Source: Pseudomonas farris (GTDB lineage Bacteria > Pseudomonadota > Gammaproteobacteria > Pseudomonadales > Pseudomonadaceae). Taken from it: a stretch of DNA of 64,000 bases. Within the stretch, counting starts at the first letter, position 1. The number at the start of each line of letters is the position of its first letter. Below are positions 19,233-26,588 of this stretch, piece after piece. The stretch spans positions 558,001 through 622,000 of the forward strand of contig NZ_JAHSTV010000003.1 of assembly GCF_019145235.1 (NCBI RefSeq). Reading direction: 5' to 3'. The position numbers and the translations under genes were made by a program. The notes beneath the pieces are model-generated. The model was not told the DNA's origin. It saw only the letters and a program-made list of their open reading frames with translations, and searched no databases.

Positions 19233-20026
19233 TCACCGCTCAAGCGGTCGACCCGACCCCGCAATGGCTGTTGCTCGACGTGCCGGGCGTGCCTCAGGCC
19301 GGCGTGAGTTTGCGGCAACAGTTTGCTCATGCCCGATGGTTCCGCCTGTTCGAAGGCACCGAATTTCACCCGTTGCGTGAGCACGGGCCGGTGTTGGTGG
19401 ACCTTCGCGAATGCCCGGCATTGGCCGAGCTGTGCCAAAGTGCGCCACATACCTGGGGCGGATTGCTGCTGGTCAGTGAAGCATCGCCATCGCGGCTGCT
19501 GGAGCATTTGCGACGCATGCTAACGGTCACTTTGGGTCTGCATCACCGGGCCTTGTTGAGTTACTACAACCCACACACGGCGAGTTATTTTTTCGATGCC
19601 TGCGATGCGCAGGAGTTGAGTCGCTGGCTAGGTCCGATCGATCAGTTGCGCTGGTTCGGCGGCACCTGGGCCGACCGGGCCATAGGCTGTCAAGGCTGGC
19701 AGCAGTTGTTCAATCCGCGGCTTGCCGTCCGGCCGCTGGCCATCGAAGAAAACCTCAGCCCGCGTCAGCGAGACACCTTGCAAACCTGCCTGCTGGAACA
19801 ACACGCCTGGCACTGGAGCCGATCCACCGGCACCGACTACAACAGCTTGTGGGCTTACTTGCAGGAAGGGCTGGCGCTGGGTTTCAGCGAACGTCCGGTG
19901 CTCGATGGCTGGTTATGGTTGCGCTTGCAGCATCCCGACGCAGTGGCCGGGCAGCCGCTGTCTGGAGCCACCCAGCAGGAGCGTCTCGATAACCTGCGCA
20001 ACCTGTGGCAGAACGATCAATCCTGA
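19229..20026 (+). CDS. DUF4123 domain T6SS effector adaptor
   Basis: A 265-aa protein beginning at ATG 19229, whose ATGA overlaps the vgrG stop; a longer in-frame start at 19136 lies inside vgrG. The N-terminal half matches DUF4123 (WLLLDVPG, ARWFRLFEGTEF, GPVLVDLRECPAL, RRMLTVTLGLHHRALLSYYNPHTAS). DUF4123 proteins (Tap/Tec) load a specific effector onto their cognate VgrG. Here the gene downstream is a convergent MATE exporter, so the usual effector gene is missing from this position. The cargo may be encoded elsewhere or lost. Confidence 0.85.
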   Translation: MITAQAVDPTPQWLLLDVPGVPQAGVSLRQQFAHARWFRLFEGTEFHPLREHGPVLVDLRECPALAELCQSAPHTWGGLLLVSEASPSRLLEHLRRMLTVTLGLHHRALLSYYNPHTASYFFDACDAQELSRWLGPIDQLRWFGGTWADRAIGCQGWQQLFNPRLAVRPLAIEENLSPRQRDTLQTCLLEQHAWHWSRSTGTDYNSLWAYLQEGLALGFSERPVLDGWLWLRLQHPDAVAGQPLSGATQQERLDNLRNLWQNDQS

Positions 20027-20038
20027 AGCTGACCCTCG

Positions 20039-21379
20039 TCATCCGTTGAGCCAGCTGTCTTGCTTGCGCAAGTACCAGGCGAATGCGCCAAGGGTCAGAC
20101 TGCGCAGCAACATGAACAACAGGAAGGTTATCCACAGTCCATGGTTGCCCAAGCCTCGCAGTGCCCAGGCGAAAGGCAGCAGCAGGATCAATGTCAGCAG
20201 CATGCCGTTGCGCATTTCCCGGGCGCGGGTGGCGCCGATGAACAGGCCGTCGAGCAGGTAACTCCAGACAGCAATCAGCGGCAGCACCGCGAGGTAAGGC
20301 AGGTAAAGGAAGGCGGTGTCGCGCACGCTCTGGATGTCCGTCTGCATCTCGATGAACAGGTGCCCGGCGAACAGAAACAGCAAGGCAAACCCCACACTCG
20401 CCAGCAATGACCAACCGCACGCCACCACCAGTGAGCGGCGCAGGGCCTCTCGGTCGCGAGCACCGATGGCGTGTCCGCACAGTGCTTCTACGGCATGAGC
20501 CAGACCGTCCAGGGCGTGGGCGGTCAGCAGCAGACCGTTAAGCAGCAACGCATTGGCGGCGACCGTGGCATCGCCCAGCCGCGCGCCCTGCACGGTGATC
20601 AGGAAAAACACCGACTGCAACGCCAGGCTGCGGATGAAGATGTCGCGATTGACCGCCAATAATGGGCGCCAACTCTGCCACAACGCCAGCGCCGCCCAAG
20701 CGATATGACCGGGGTAGGCGCGCAGGGCTTTGCGGGTCATGAACAGGCCGATCAGTGCGCCGGTCCACTCGGCGATCACCGAGGCCCGGGCCGCGCCGAC
20801 CACGCCCCAATCCAGGCCGAGCACGAACCACAGGTTCAGCGCGATATTGACCAGGTTGGTGCTCAGCAGAATCGCCAGCGGGGCCCGAGCGTTCTGGGTG
20901 CCGAGGAACCAGCCCACCAGCGCATAGCTGGCCAGGGCCGCCGGCAAGCCGAACAACCGTGTGTGGAAGAACTCGCGGGTGAGCTGATCCAGCTCCGCCG
21001 ACGGTTGCATGAAGTGCAACGCGACCCCGCTCAACGGCACGCCCAGCGTCCCTAAAAGAATGGCCAGGCCCATGGCCAACAACAGACCCTGGAGCAAAAT
21101 CTGCCGCAACGCTGCGCCATCCCCACGCCCGGCAGCCTGGGCGGCGAACCCGGTGGAGCCCATGCGCAGAAAGCCCATGGCCCAGGCAAGAAAGGTATAC
21201 AGACTGGCGCCCACCGCGACGGCGCCGAGTTGATGAGCGTGGGGCAAATGGCCGACGACGGTACTGTCGACCAGCGCCACCAGCGGTACGGAAATATTGG
21301 AGAGAATCATCGGGGCGGCGAGCGACCAGACTCGACGATGGGTCGGACGGTCGCGCCAGTCGGCAATCAGGTTGGACAT
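20039..21379 (-). CDS. MATE-family efflux transporter (DinF-like)
   Basis: A 446-aa, roughly 12-helix inner-membrane transporter of the MATE/DinF branch, expected to export cationic drugs or metabolites using an ion gradient. It begins MSNLIADWRDRPTHRRVWSL, typical of DinF-like proteins. The first helix contains APMILSNISVPLVALVDSTVVGHL. The repeat half starts near VNRDIFIRSLALQSVFF. An AAGGAG ribosome binding site precedes the ATG. It is convergent with the DUF4123 gene, 12 nt apart. The substrate cannot be predicted. Confidence 0.9.
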   Translation of the reverse strand: MSNLIADWRDRPTHRRVWSLAAPMILSNISVPLVALVDSTVVGHLPHAHQLGAVAVGASLYTFLAWAMGFLRMGSTGFAAQAAGRGDGAALRQILLQGLLLAMGLAILLGTLGVPLSGVALHFMQPSAELDQLTREFFHTRLFGLPAALASYALVGWFLGTQNARAPLAILLSTNLVNIALNLWFVLGLDWGVVGAARASVIAEWTGALIGLFMTRKALRAYPGHIAWAALALWQSWRPLLAVNRDIFIRSLALQSVFFLITVQGARLGDATVAANALLLNGLLLTAHALDGLAHAVEALCGHAIGARDREALRRSLVVACGWSLLASVGFALLFLFAGHLFIEMQTDIQSVRDTAFLYLPYLAVLPLIAVWSYLLDGLFIGATRAREMRNGMLLTLILLLPFAWALRGLGNHGLWITFLLFMLLRSLTLGAFAWYLRKQDSWLNG

Positions 21380-21461
21380 GCAGGCTCCTTGGGGGCGCCT
21401 GCATTGTAGCGGCAGATTGTGTTCAGTTAAGCGAACGCAATCTACAAAACATCAGAGATCT

Positions 21462-21555
21462 AATGTGGGCGCGGGCTTGCTCGCGAAGGTTTTCTTACAT
21501 TCAACATGTCAGTCGACTGACACACCGCTTTCGCGAGCAAGCCCGCTCCCACATT
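21462..21555. repeat. REP pair (GTGGGAGCGGG class)
   Basis: Inverted copies beginning AATGTGGGCGCGGGCTTGCT and ending in the complementary AGCAAGCCCGCTCCCACATT, with a palindromic GTCGACTGAC centre. It sits between the MATE gene and the small membrane-protein gene. Confidence 0.88.
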
Positions 21556-21569
21556 AATTGGGCGCCGCT

Positions 21570-21863
21570 TTAGTGAACAATCCAGCTCAGCAACCACAAC
21601 CCCAGCAGCAACCAGATAATCCCCATGATGATCGACGCGTTCATGAAGGCGCGGATTGCTGCCCACAGCAGCATCAACCCGATGATCAGCGTGATGATGC
21701 TGACGATCGAAGTGTCCATGCCCAGCGCCTGGGCCAACCCTTCGACAAAATTGCTGCCGGCGTTGCTCAACAGGTTGAACAGACCACTGAGGGCGTCGAT
21801 GATGAACCGGATGGCCGAACCGATTATCTGGCCGAGCCATTCGAAAAAGCTTTCTACCTGCAT
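21570..21863 (-). CDS. Small inner-membrane protein of unknown function
   Basis: A 97-aa protein from MQVESFFEWLGQIIGSAI, with AGGA upstream. It has an amphipathic N-terminus and two strong membrane helices (about residues 53-72 and 77-95), with little outside them. The reading frame extends further upstream but without a ribosome binding site. I do not recognise a named family. It is divergent from the MazG-like gene. Confidence 0.7.
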   Translation of the reverse strand: MQVESFFEWLGQIIGSAIRFIIDALSGLFNLLSNAGSNFVEGLAQALGMDTSIVSIITLIIGLMLLWAAIRAFMNASIIMGIIWLLLGLWLLSWIVH

Positions 21864-22053
21864 GTGTACGTCCTGGTGGAGTGGTGGCGTGGTTGCCGGA
21901 TCCGAGCGTTGGGCTATGGATCGTGCTGCCGAGTTCCCCACAAGCATAGAGGGTTGCATCCTGCCTCCCACAAAAATCGCTTCCTCCGCTCAACCGTTGT
22001 CACTTGCCTTCACCCGCCATCCCCCTGAAGCTATACGCCTTCAGGAGAGCCCG

Positions 22054-22356
22054 ATGAACCTTGTTGAACTGACCGAACGCCTGCACGCCATTCGCGACCG
22101 CAATGACTGGCGGCAATTTCACAGCCCGAAAAACCTGGCCATGGCCGCAAGCGTGGAAATGTCCGAGCTGGTGGAGATTTTCCAGTGGCTGACCGAAGAC
22201 CAGTCGCGTCAGTTGCCGGCAGACAAACTCGCCCATGCCGGGCAGGAAATCGGCGACATCGTGCTGTATCTACTGCTGCTGTGCAGCGAGTTGGGGTTGG
22301 ACATGAATGAAGTGGTGCGCAGCAAACTCGCGGACAGCGAACGGCGGTTCAGCTGA
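22054..22356 (+). CDS. MazG-like nucleotide pyrophosphohydrolase
   Basis: A 100-aa all-alpha NTP pyrophosphatase of the dCTPase/MazG type. The metal-binding signature is visible as ASVEMSELVEIFQW (ExxE) and AGQEIGDIVLYLLLL (ExxD). Such enzymes remove non-canonical or excess nucleoside triphosphates. The start follows TCAGGAGAG. Its TGA stop shares its A with the ATG of cmoM, so the two are translationally coupled. Confidence 0.87.
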   Translation: MNLVELTERLHAIRDRNDWRQFHSPKNLAMAASVEMSELVEIFQWLTEDQSRQLPADKLAHAGQEIGDIVLYLLLLCSELGLDMNEVVRSKLADSERRFS

Positions 22357-23105
22357 TGAGCGACCGTCATTTCGATCAACTGGCGACTCGCTTCGCCGAA
22401 AAAATCTACGGTGGCGCCAAAGGTGCGATCCGTCTCGCGGTGCTGCAAGCCGACCTGGCCGAAACCCTGCCGGACCGCCCGTTGCGCGTACTGGACATCG
22501 GCGCCGGCCTGGGCCACATGTCGTTGTGGCTGGCCGAGCGCGGTCATCAGGTGACCCTCGCCGAGCCCGCCGAACCGATGCTTGAAGGTGCCCGCCAGCG
22601 CTTCGCCGAAGCGGGGCAGACGGCGACATTCATTCAGGCGCCGTGGCAGGACCTGCTCGGTCAGCTCACCGAACCTTACGATCTGGTGCTGTGCCACGCC
22701 GTGCTGGAATGGCTGGCCGAACCCCATGCGATTTTGCCGGTGCTGCATCAGCTGACGAAGCCGGATGGCTGGTTGTCCCTGGCGTTCTACAACCGCGACG
22801 CGTTGATCTACCGCAACCTGCTCAAGGGCCATTTCCGCAAGATGCGCAAGAACGACATGGCCGGCGAGAAGCAGAGCCTGACTCCGCAGCAGCCACTGGA
22901 TCCTCGGGAACTGGCGGCGCAACTTGAGAGCATGTGGCAGGTCGAAACCCAGAGTGGGGTGCGGGTTTTTTACGACTATATGCCGGTGGAATTCCAGGGC
23001 CGCGTCGAACTGCCGGACTTGCTGGAAATGGAACTGGCCCACCGCCGTCACCCAAGCTTCGCCGGGCTTGGGCGCTATTTGCACTGGATCTGTCGGCCGA
23101 TCTGA
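22356..23105 (+). CDS. cmoM: tRNA 5-carboxymethoxyuridine methyltransferase CmoM
   Basis: A 249-aa SAM-dependent methyltransferase. It matches the E. coli CmoM (SmtA) pattern: MSDRHFDQLATRFAEKIYGG at the start, the SAM loop VLDIGAGLGHMSLWLAERGH, VLCHAVLEWLAEP, LSLAFYNRDAL, and GVRVFYDYM near the end. CmoM methylates the wobble base cmo5U of certain tRNAs to mcmo5U. The Tyr/His/Arg-rich C-terminal segment GLGRYLHWICRP is also conserved. It is coupled to the MazG-like gene upstream and followed by two lipoprotein genes. Confidence 0.9.
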   Translation: MSDRHFDQLATRFAEKIYGGAKGAIRLAVLQADLAETLPDRPLRVLDIGAGLGHMSLWLAERGHQVTLAEPAEPMLEGARQRFAEAGQTATFIQAPWQDLLGQLTEPYDLVLCHAVLEWLAEPHAILPVLHQLTKPDGWLSLAFYNRDALIYRNLLKGHFRKMRKNDMAGEKQSLTPQQPLDPRELAAQLESMWQVETQSGVRVFYDYMPVEFQGRVELPDLLEMELAHRRHPSFAGLGRYLHWICRPI

Positions 23106-23117
23106 TCGGAGCGCGAA

Positions 23118-23744
23118 ATGAAAAGTCGTTCAGGGTTGCTGGTGATCTGTCTCGGGTTGATGGCCTGTCAGGGCAGCAACCCTTATGTCGCGACCTCCAA
23201 TCCCCTGCCACCGGCACCGCCCCAGGCCGCCACCACCTTCGACCGCAGCGCCTACCCGGCGCCGCCACGGGATTACGGACGCTATCGCAGCTGGGCCTGG
23301 CTCGACGGGCGCCTGCCACCGGGCACGGCCTGGGCCGACTCGGCGCAGGTGGCCGAAGCGGTCAGCAATGCCCTCGATCAACGCGGCTTGCGTCCACTGC
23401 ACGACAACCGCCCGGCGGACCTGTTGGTCAGCGCCGATTTGCATCTGGAAACCCGCTTGCGTCAGGTCCAGGACGACTATGGTTACGGCGGGGGGTATTA
23501 CGGCGGCGGTTATGGCGGTTACAACCGCTACGGCAGCGGTTACGGCATGTACAACACGGTGCCGGTCATCCGTACTTATCAGGTACAAGTCGTGGTGGTG
23601 CGAGTCGATCTGTTCGACGCGAGCACCGGCCAGCCGGTATGGAGTGCCAGTGCCGAAACCAGCAATCAGGGCAGCCAGAGCGAGCGTGCCGATGCCATTC
23701 GCGAAGCTGTCGAAAAGGCCATGTCGGCGTATCCTCCTAGTTAG
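23118..23744 (+). CDS. DUF4136 family lipoprotein (first copy)
   Basis: A 208-aa lipoprotein. A signal peptide ends in the lipobox LMAC with Cys17 as acylation site. A proline-rich linker and a DUF4136 domain follow ([44 protein letters not shown]). A Gly/Tyr-rich insert (about residues 118-142) resembles surface-exposed flexible loops. Gln after the acylated Cys predicts outer-membrane sorting. Function unknown. The second, related gene follows after 53 nt. Confidence 0.85.
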   Translation: MKSRSGLLVICLGLMACQGSNPYVATSNPLPPAPPQAATTFDRSAYPAPPRDYGRYRSWAWLDGRLPPGTAWADSAQVAEAVSNALDQRGLRPLHDNRPADLLVSADLHLETRLRQVQDDYGYGGGYYGGGYGGYNRYGSGYGMYNTVPVIRTYQVQVVVVRVDLFDASTGQPVWSASAETSNQGSQSERADAIREAVEKAMSAYPPS

Positions 23745-23797
23745 CTTCCCGTAAAGGAAGCATCCCGCAGGTGCATGTCCTCTATCGGAGAAAAATC

Positions 23798-24355
23798 ATG
23801 TTCCGCCGTCTCGTTTTACTGGCCATGGCCGCGCTGCTCACTGCTTGCGCCGGCAACCAGGTCAATCATGACTTCGATGCCAGCCGCGACTTTGCCGCCT
23901 ATCGTAGCTGGAGCTGGAAAGAGCCCGCCGTGCAATACCGTCCCGATGATCCACGGATCAAGAGTGACCTGACCGAACAACGCATCCGCCAATCCGTTGC
24001 CGATCAGCTGGATCAGCGCGGTTTGCGTCCAGCCGCCGCCGGTGCCAGCTCGGACCTGAAGGTGCAGGCCTACCTGATCGTCGAAGATCGCCAGCAACAG
24101 GTGAGCACTAACTATGGCGGCGGTTATGGTGGCCCATGGTATGGCTACTGGGGCGGGCCGATGTACACCGAAACCCGCAACGTCAGCTATAAGGTAGCGA
24201 CCATCCAGGTCGACCTGCTCGATGGCAAGGACGGCAAACTGGTGTGGCGCGGCAGCGACGAGCAGACGCTCAGCCGCACGACGAACCCGCAGGATCGCAG
24301 CAATAAAATCCACGAGACAGTCGGGCGGATATTGGCGAATTATCCACCGCGCTAA
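23798..24355 (+). CDS. DUF4136 family lipoprotein (second copy)
   Basis: A 185-aa lipoprotein from MFRRLVLLAMAALLTACAGN; lipobox LTAC gives Cys17 as the acylated residue. A CGGAG ribosome binding site supports this start over an in-frame ATG nine codons upstream. The DUF4136 core is complete ([51 protein letters not shown]), with a shorter Gly/Tyr/Trp-rich insert. It is a paralogue of the preceding gene. The pair was probably made by tandem duplication. Confidence 0.87.
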   Translation: MFRRLVLLAMAALLTACAGNQVNHDFDASRDFAAYRSWSWKEPAVQYRPDDPRIKSDLTEQRIRQSVADQLDQRGLRPAAAGASSDLKVQAYLIVEDRQQQVSTNYGGGYGGPWYGYWGGPMYTETRNVSYKVATIQVDLLDGKDGKLVWRGSDEQTLSRTTNPQDRSNKIHETVGRILANYPPR

Positions 24356-24386
24356 GCGCTGAACTATCTAACACCACAGATCTATT

Positions 24387-24475
24387 GTGGGAGCGGGCTT
24401 GCTCGCGAAGGCGGAGTGTCAGACGACATCAATGGCGACTGAAAGGCCGCCTTCGCGAGCAAGCCCGCTCCCACA
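24387..24475. repeat. REP pair (GTGGGAGCGGG class)
   Basis: Inverted pair with arms GTGGGAGCGGGCTTGCTCGC and its complement, plus a shared CGAAGGCGG/CCGCCTTCG extension. It lies in the 250-nt gap before the tadG-like gene and could act as a transcription boundary for the lipoprotein genes. Confidence 0.9.
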
Positions 24476-24605
24476 TAAACCCATTCCCCCATTGAGTTTT
24501 TGTTGTCTTGGATGGCGCGTTGCCAGCAATCTGGCGAACCCTTGTCTACACTGCTTCACATCGTTGGAGGTAGCCCTCGGCAGTGTGCCGGCAAAGGAGT
24601 GTGCC

Positions 24606-26588
24606 ATGTCTCCCTGCTTGCAGTTTCGTAGCCCGGCCCGGCAACGGGGAGCGATCGGATTGATGGCGGTGCTGGCTCTGGGCATGGCCTTGGTGTTCCT
24701 GCTGCTCGTGGTCGACAGTGGCCGCCTGTACCTGGAAAAACGCAGCTTGCAACGGGTCGCGGATATGGCCGCGCTGGAGGCGGCCACGCGCAACGGTGAT
24801 TGCGCCACGGGTGCCACCGCTATTGCCTATGCCACCGCCAGTGCAAACCGCAACAATTTCATCCTTCCTGACCCCACGCGCAGCCTGACGGTGGCCTGTG
24901 GCGCCTTGACTCTGGACGCCAATAATCTTCGGGTTTTTACGGCTAATCCGAGCAGCAGTGAAGCCATTAGGGTGACCGTCAGCCATTCGATCCTGCAGAG
25001 TTTCGCCGGGGGTATTGGTGCCGTGTTCGGCGGCCCTCCAGCCGGTGCGACCCTCAACCTGACCGCGACCGCCGTCGCAGCGTTGCCGCCACCGCTGGCA
25101 TCGCTGACCATCCGCACTACGGTGCTGACTGTCGATACCAGCAAGTCGGCCACCCTCAATGCGCTGTTCGGTGGTTTGTTGGGCGGCAATCTGAACCTCT
25201 CCGTGGCGGGCTGGAACGGTTTGATGAGCACCAACATCAGCCTGCTCGGTTACCTCGATCGATTGAAGGTCGACCTCGGCCTCAACGCCGCCGGGTATAG
25301 CCAGGTGTTGGGTACTTCGGTGGCCGTCAGTCAGCTGATCCAGACTGCCGTCAATGTGCTGGACCCCGGCGGCACACTCGGCGCGACGGCGACTATCGTC
25401 GGTCTGCAAGCACTCAAGGTTGCCGCTGGCTCAACGACCGTGGTGCTGGGCAATATGCTGCACGTCGAGAACGGCAGCAATATGTCGGCGTTGGCGACGA
25501 ACGTGAGTGTGTTCAACTTGATTGAAGGCATCGTGCAACTGGCCAACAAGAAAAACGGTCTGGTGGCAACGCTGCCGATCAATCTGGCAGGGCTGGCGCA
25601 AATCACGGCCCGGGTGCAGGTACTGGAGCCGCCGCAACTCTCGGCAATCGGCAACCCGAAAAACGCGGCGCTGGATCCACTGGGACCCAATCGGATCTAC
25701 GTGAGAACTGCGCAGGTGCGCACATTGCTGTCGATTGACCTGCCGGCACTCGACGCCATTGTGGCGCTGGTCAATGCGGTGACCGATCTGGCAGGACCGC
25801 TGACCAACACCCTCAATGCCTTGCTCAATCTCAACCTGGTGGCGGTACTCAATTCACTGACCTGTGCCTTGGGCGTACCCTGCCAGACACCCGACATCAT
25901 GGTGTTGCCAGGGCCGATACGGCTCGACGTGGCGCTGGAGGTCGCCAGTGCCAGCAGTTACGTCACGGCCTACAGCTGCGTGAGTAACACCAACAAAACC
26001 CTGACCACCAACACCAGTACGTCGCTGGTGAACCTGAAAATCGGCCGGATCGATGCGGCCAGCATGTTCGGCAGCAACACCACGCCGCCGGCGGTCACGG
26101 TGCAGCCATTGAAGGTGATCGATATCGGGATCAAAACCTGTCGCAGGATTCTCTTTCTGCCCATCACCTGCGATCCGCGTGTGCCCGGCGTCGGTGGCGG
26201 TATCGATATCGTTGCCGACACCAGCGTGGCGGCGAACACCAACATTTCCCATATCTATTCCGCACCACCCGCCAGCAGCCTGCCGGAAATCAACCAGCCA
26301 CCGTTCTACTACTCGTTTACCACCAGCAGTATTGTCAGCAACCTGCTCAACGCCCCGCTTAACATTCACGTGGATATGTATGGCCCGTCAGGCAGTCTCG
26401 TCAGTGGTCTGGGGACGATCCTGAGCAGCGTCACCACCTTGCTGATCAGCGCGATCAACAGCGTGCTCAGTCCGTTGCTCGACAGCTTGATCAACACCTT
26501 GCTGTTAAGCCTCGGGATCGATTTGAACAAGGTCGACGTCGGCGCCAATCTCAGCTGTCACTCGGGGCGCGCGACGCTGGTGATCTGA
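24606..26588 (+). CDS. tadG: TadG-like pilus-assembly membrane protein
   Basis: A 660-aa protein from MSPCLQFRSPARQRGAIGLM with AAGGAG upstream. The N-terminus is the Flp-assembly TadG-like domain: a short basic stretch, RGAIGLMAVLALGMALVFLL membrane helix, and DSGRLYLEKRSLQRVADMAALEAA. The rest is a long Ala/Leu/Asn/Ser/Thr-rich, low-charge extracytoplasmic domain with few recognisable motifs. TadG-type proteins act as minor components at the assembly base. In P. aeruginosa tadG adjoins pprB; here it sits beyond pprA, and its 3' end overlaps the convergent pprA by 31 nt. The upstream frame through the REP repeat is not the start. Confidence 0.8.
   Translation: MSPCLQFRSPARQRGAIGLMAVLALGMALVFLLLVVDSGRLYLEKRSLQRVADMAALEAATRNGDCATGATAIAYATASANRNNFILPDPTRSLTVACGALTLDANNLRVFTANPSSSEAIRVTVSHSILQSFAGGIGAVFGGPPAGATLNLTATAVAALPPPLASLTIRTTVLTVDTSKSATLNALFGGLLGGNLNLSVAGWNGLMSTNISLLGYLDRLKVDLGLNAAGYSQVLGTSVAVSQLIQTAVNVLDPGGTLGATATIVGLQALKVAAGSTTVVLGNMLHVENGSNMSALATNVSVFNLIEGIVQLANKKNGLVATLPINLAGLAQITARVQVLEPPQLSAIGNPKNAALDPLGPNRIYVRTAQVRTLLSIDLPALDAIVALVNAVTDLAGPLTNTLNALLNLNLVAVLNSLTCALGVPCQTPDIMVLPGPIRLDVALEVASASSYVTAYSCVSNTNKTLTTNTSTSLVNLKIGRIDAASMFGSNTTPPAVTVQPLKVIDIGIKTCRRILFLPITCDPRVPGVGGGIDIVADTSVAANTNISHIYSAPPASSLPEINQPPFYYSFTTSSIVSNLLNAPLNIHVDMYGPSGSLVSGLGTILSSVTTLLISAINSVLSPLLDSLINTLLLSLGIDLNKVDVGANLSCHSGRATLVI

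Noticed and set aside
24387..24605. N-terminal extension of the tadG-like gene starting MGAGLLAK
   Set aside because: This recurring peptide is the translation of the REP repeat; the AAGGAG site and membrane signal support the ATG at 24606.
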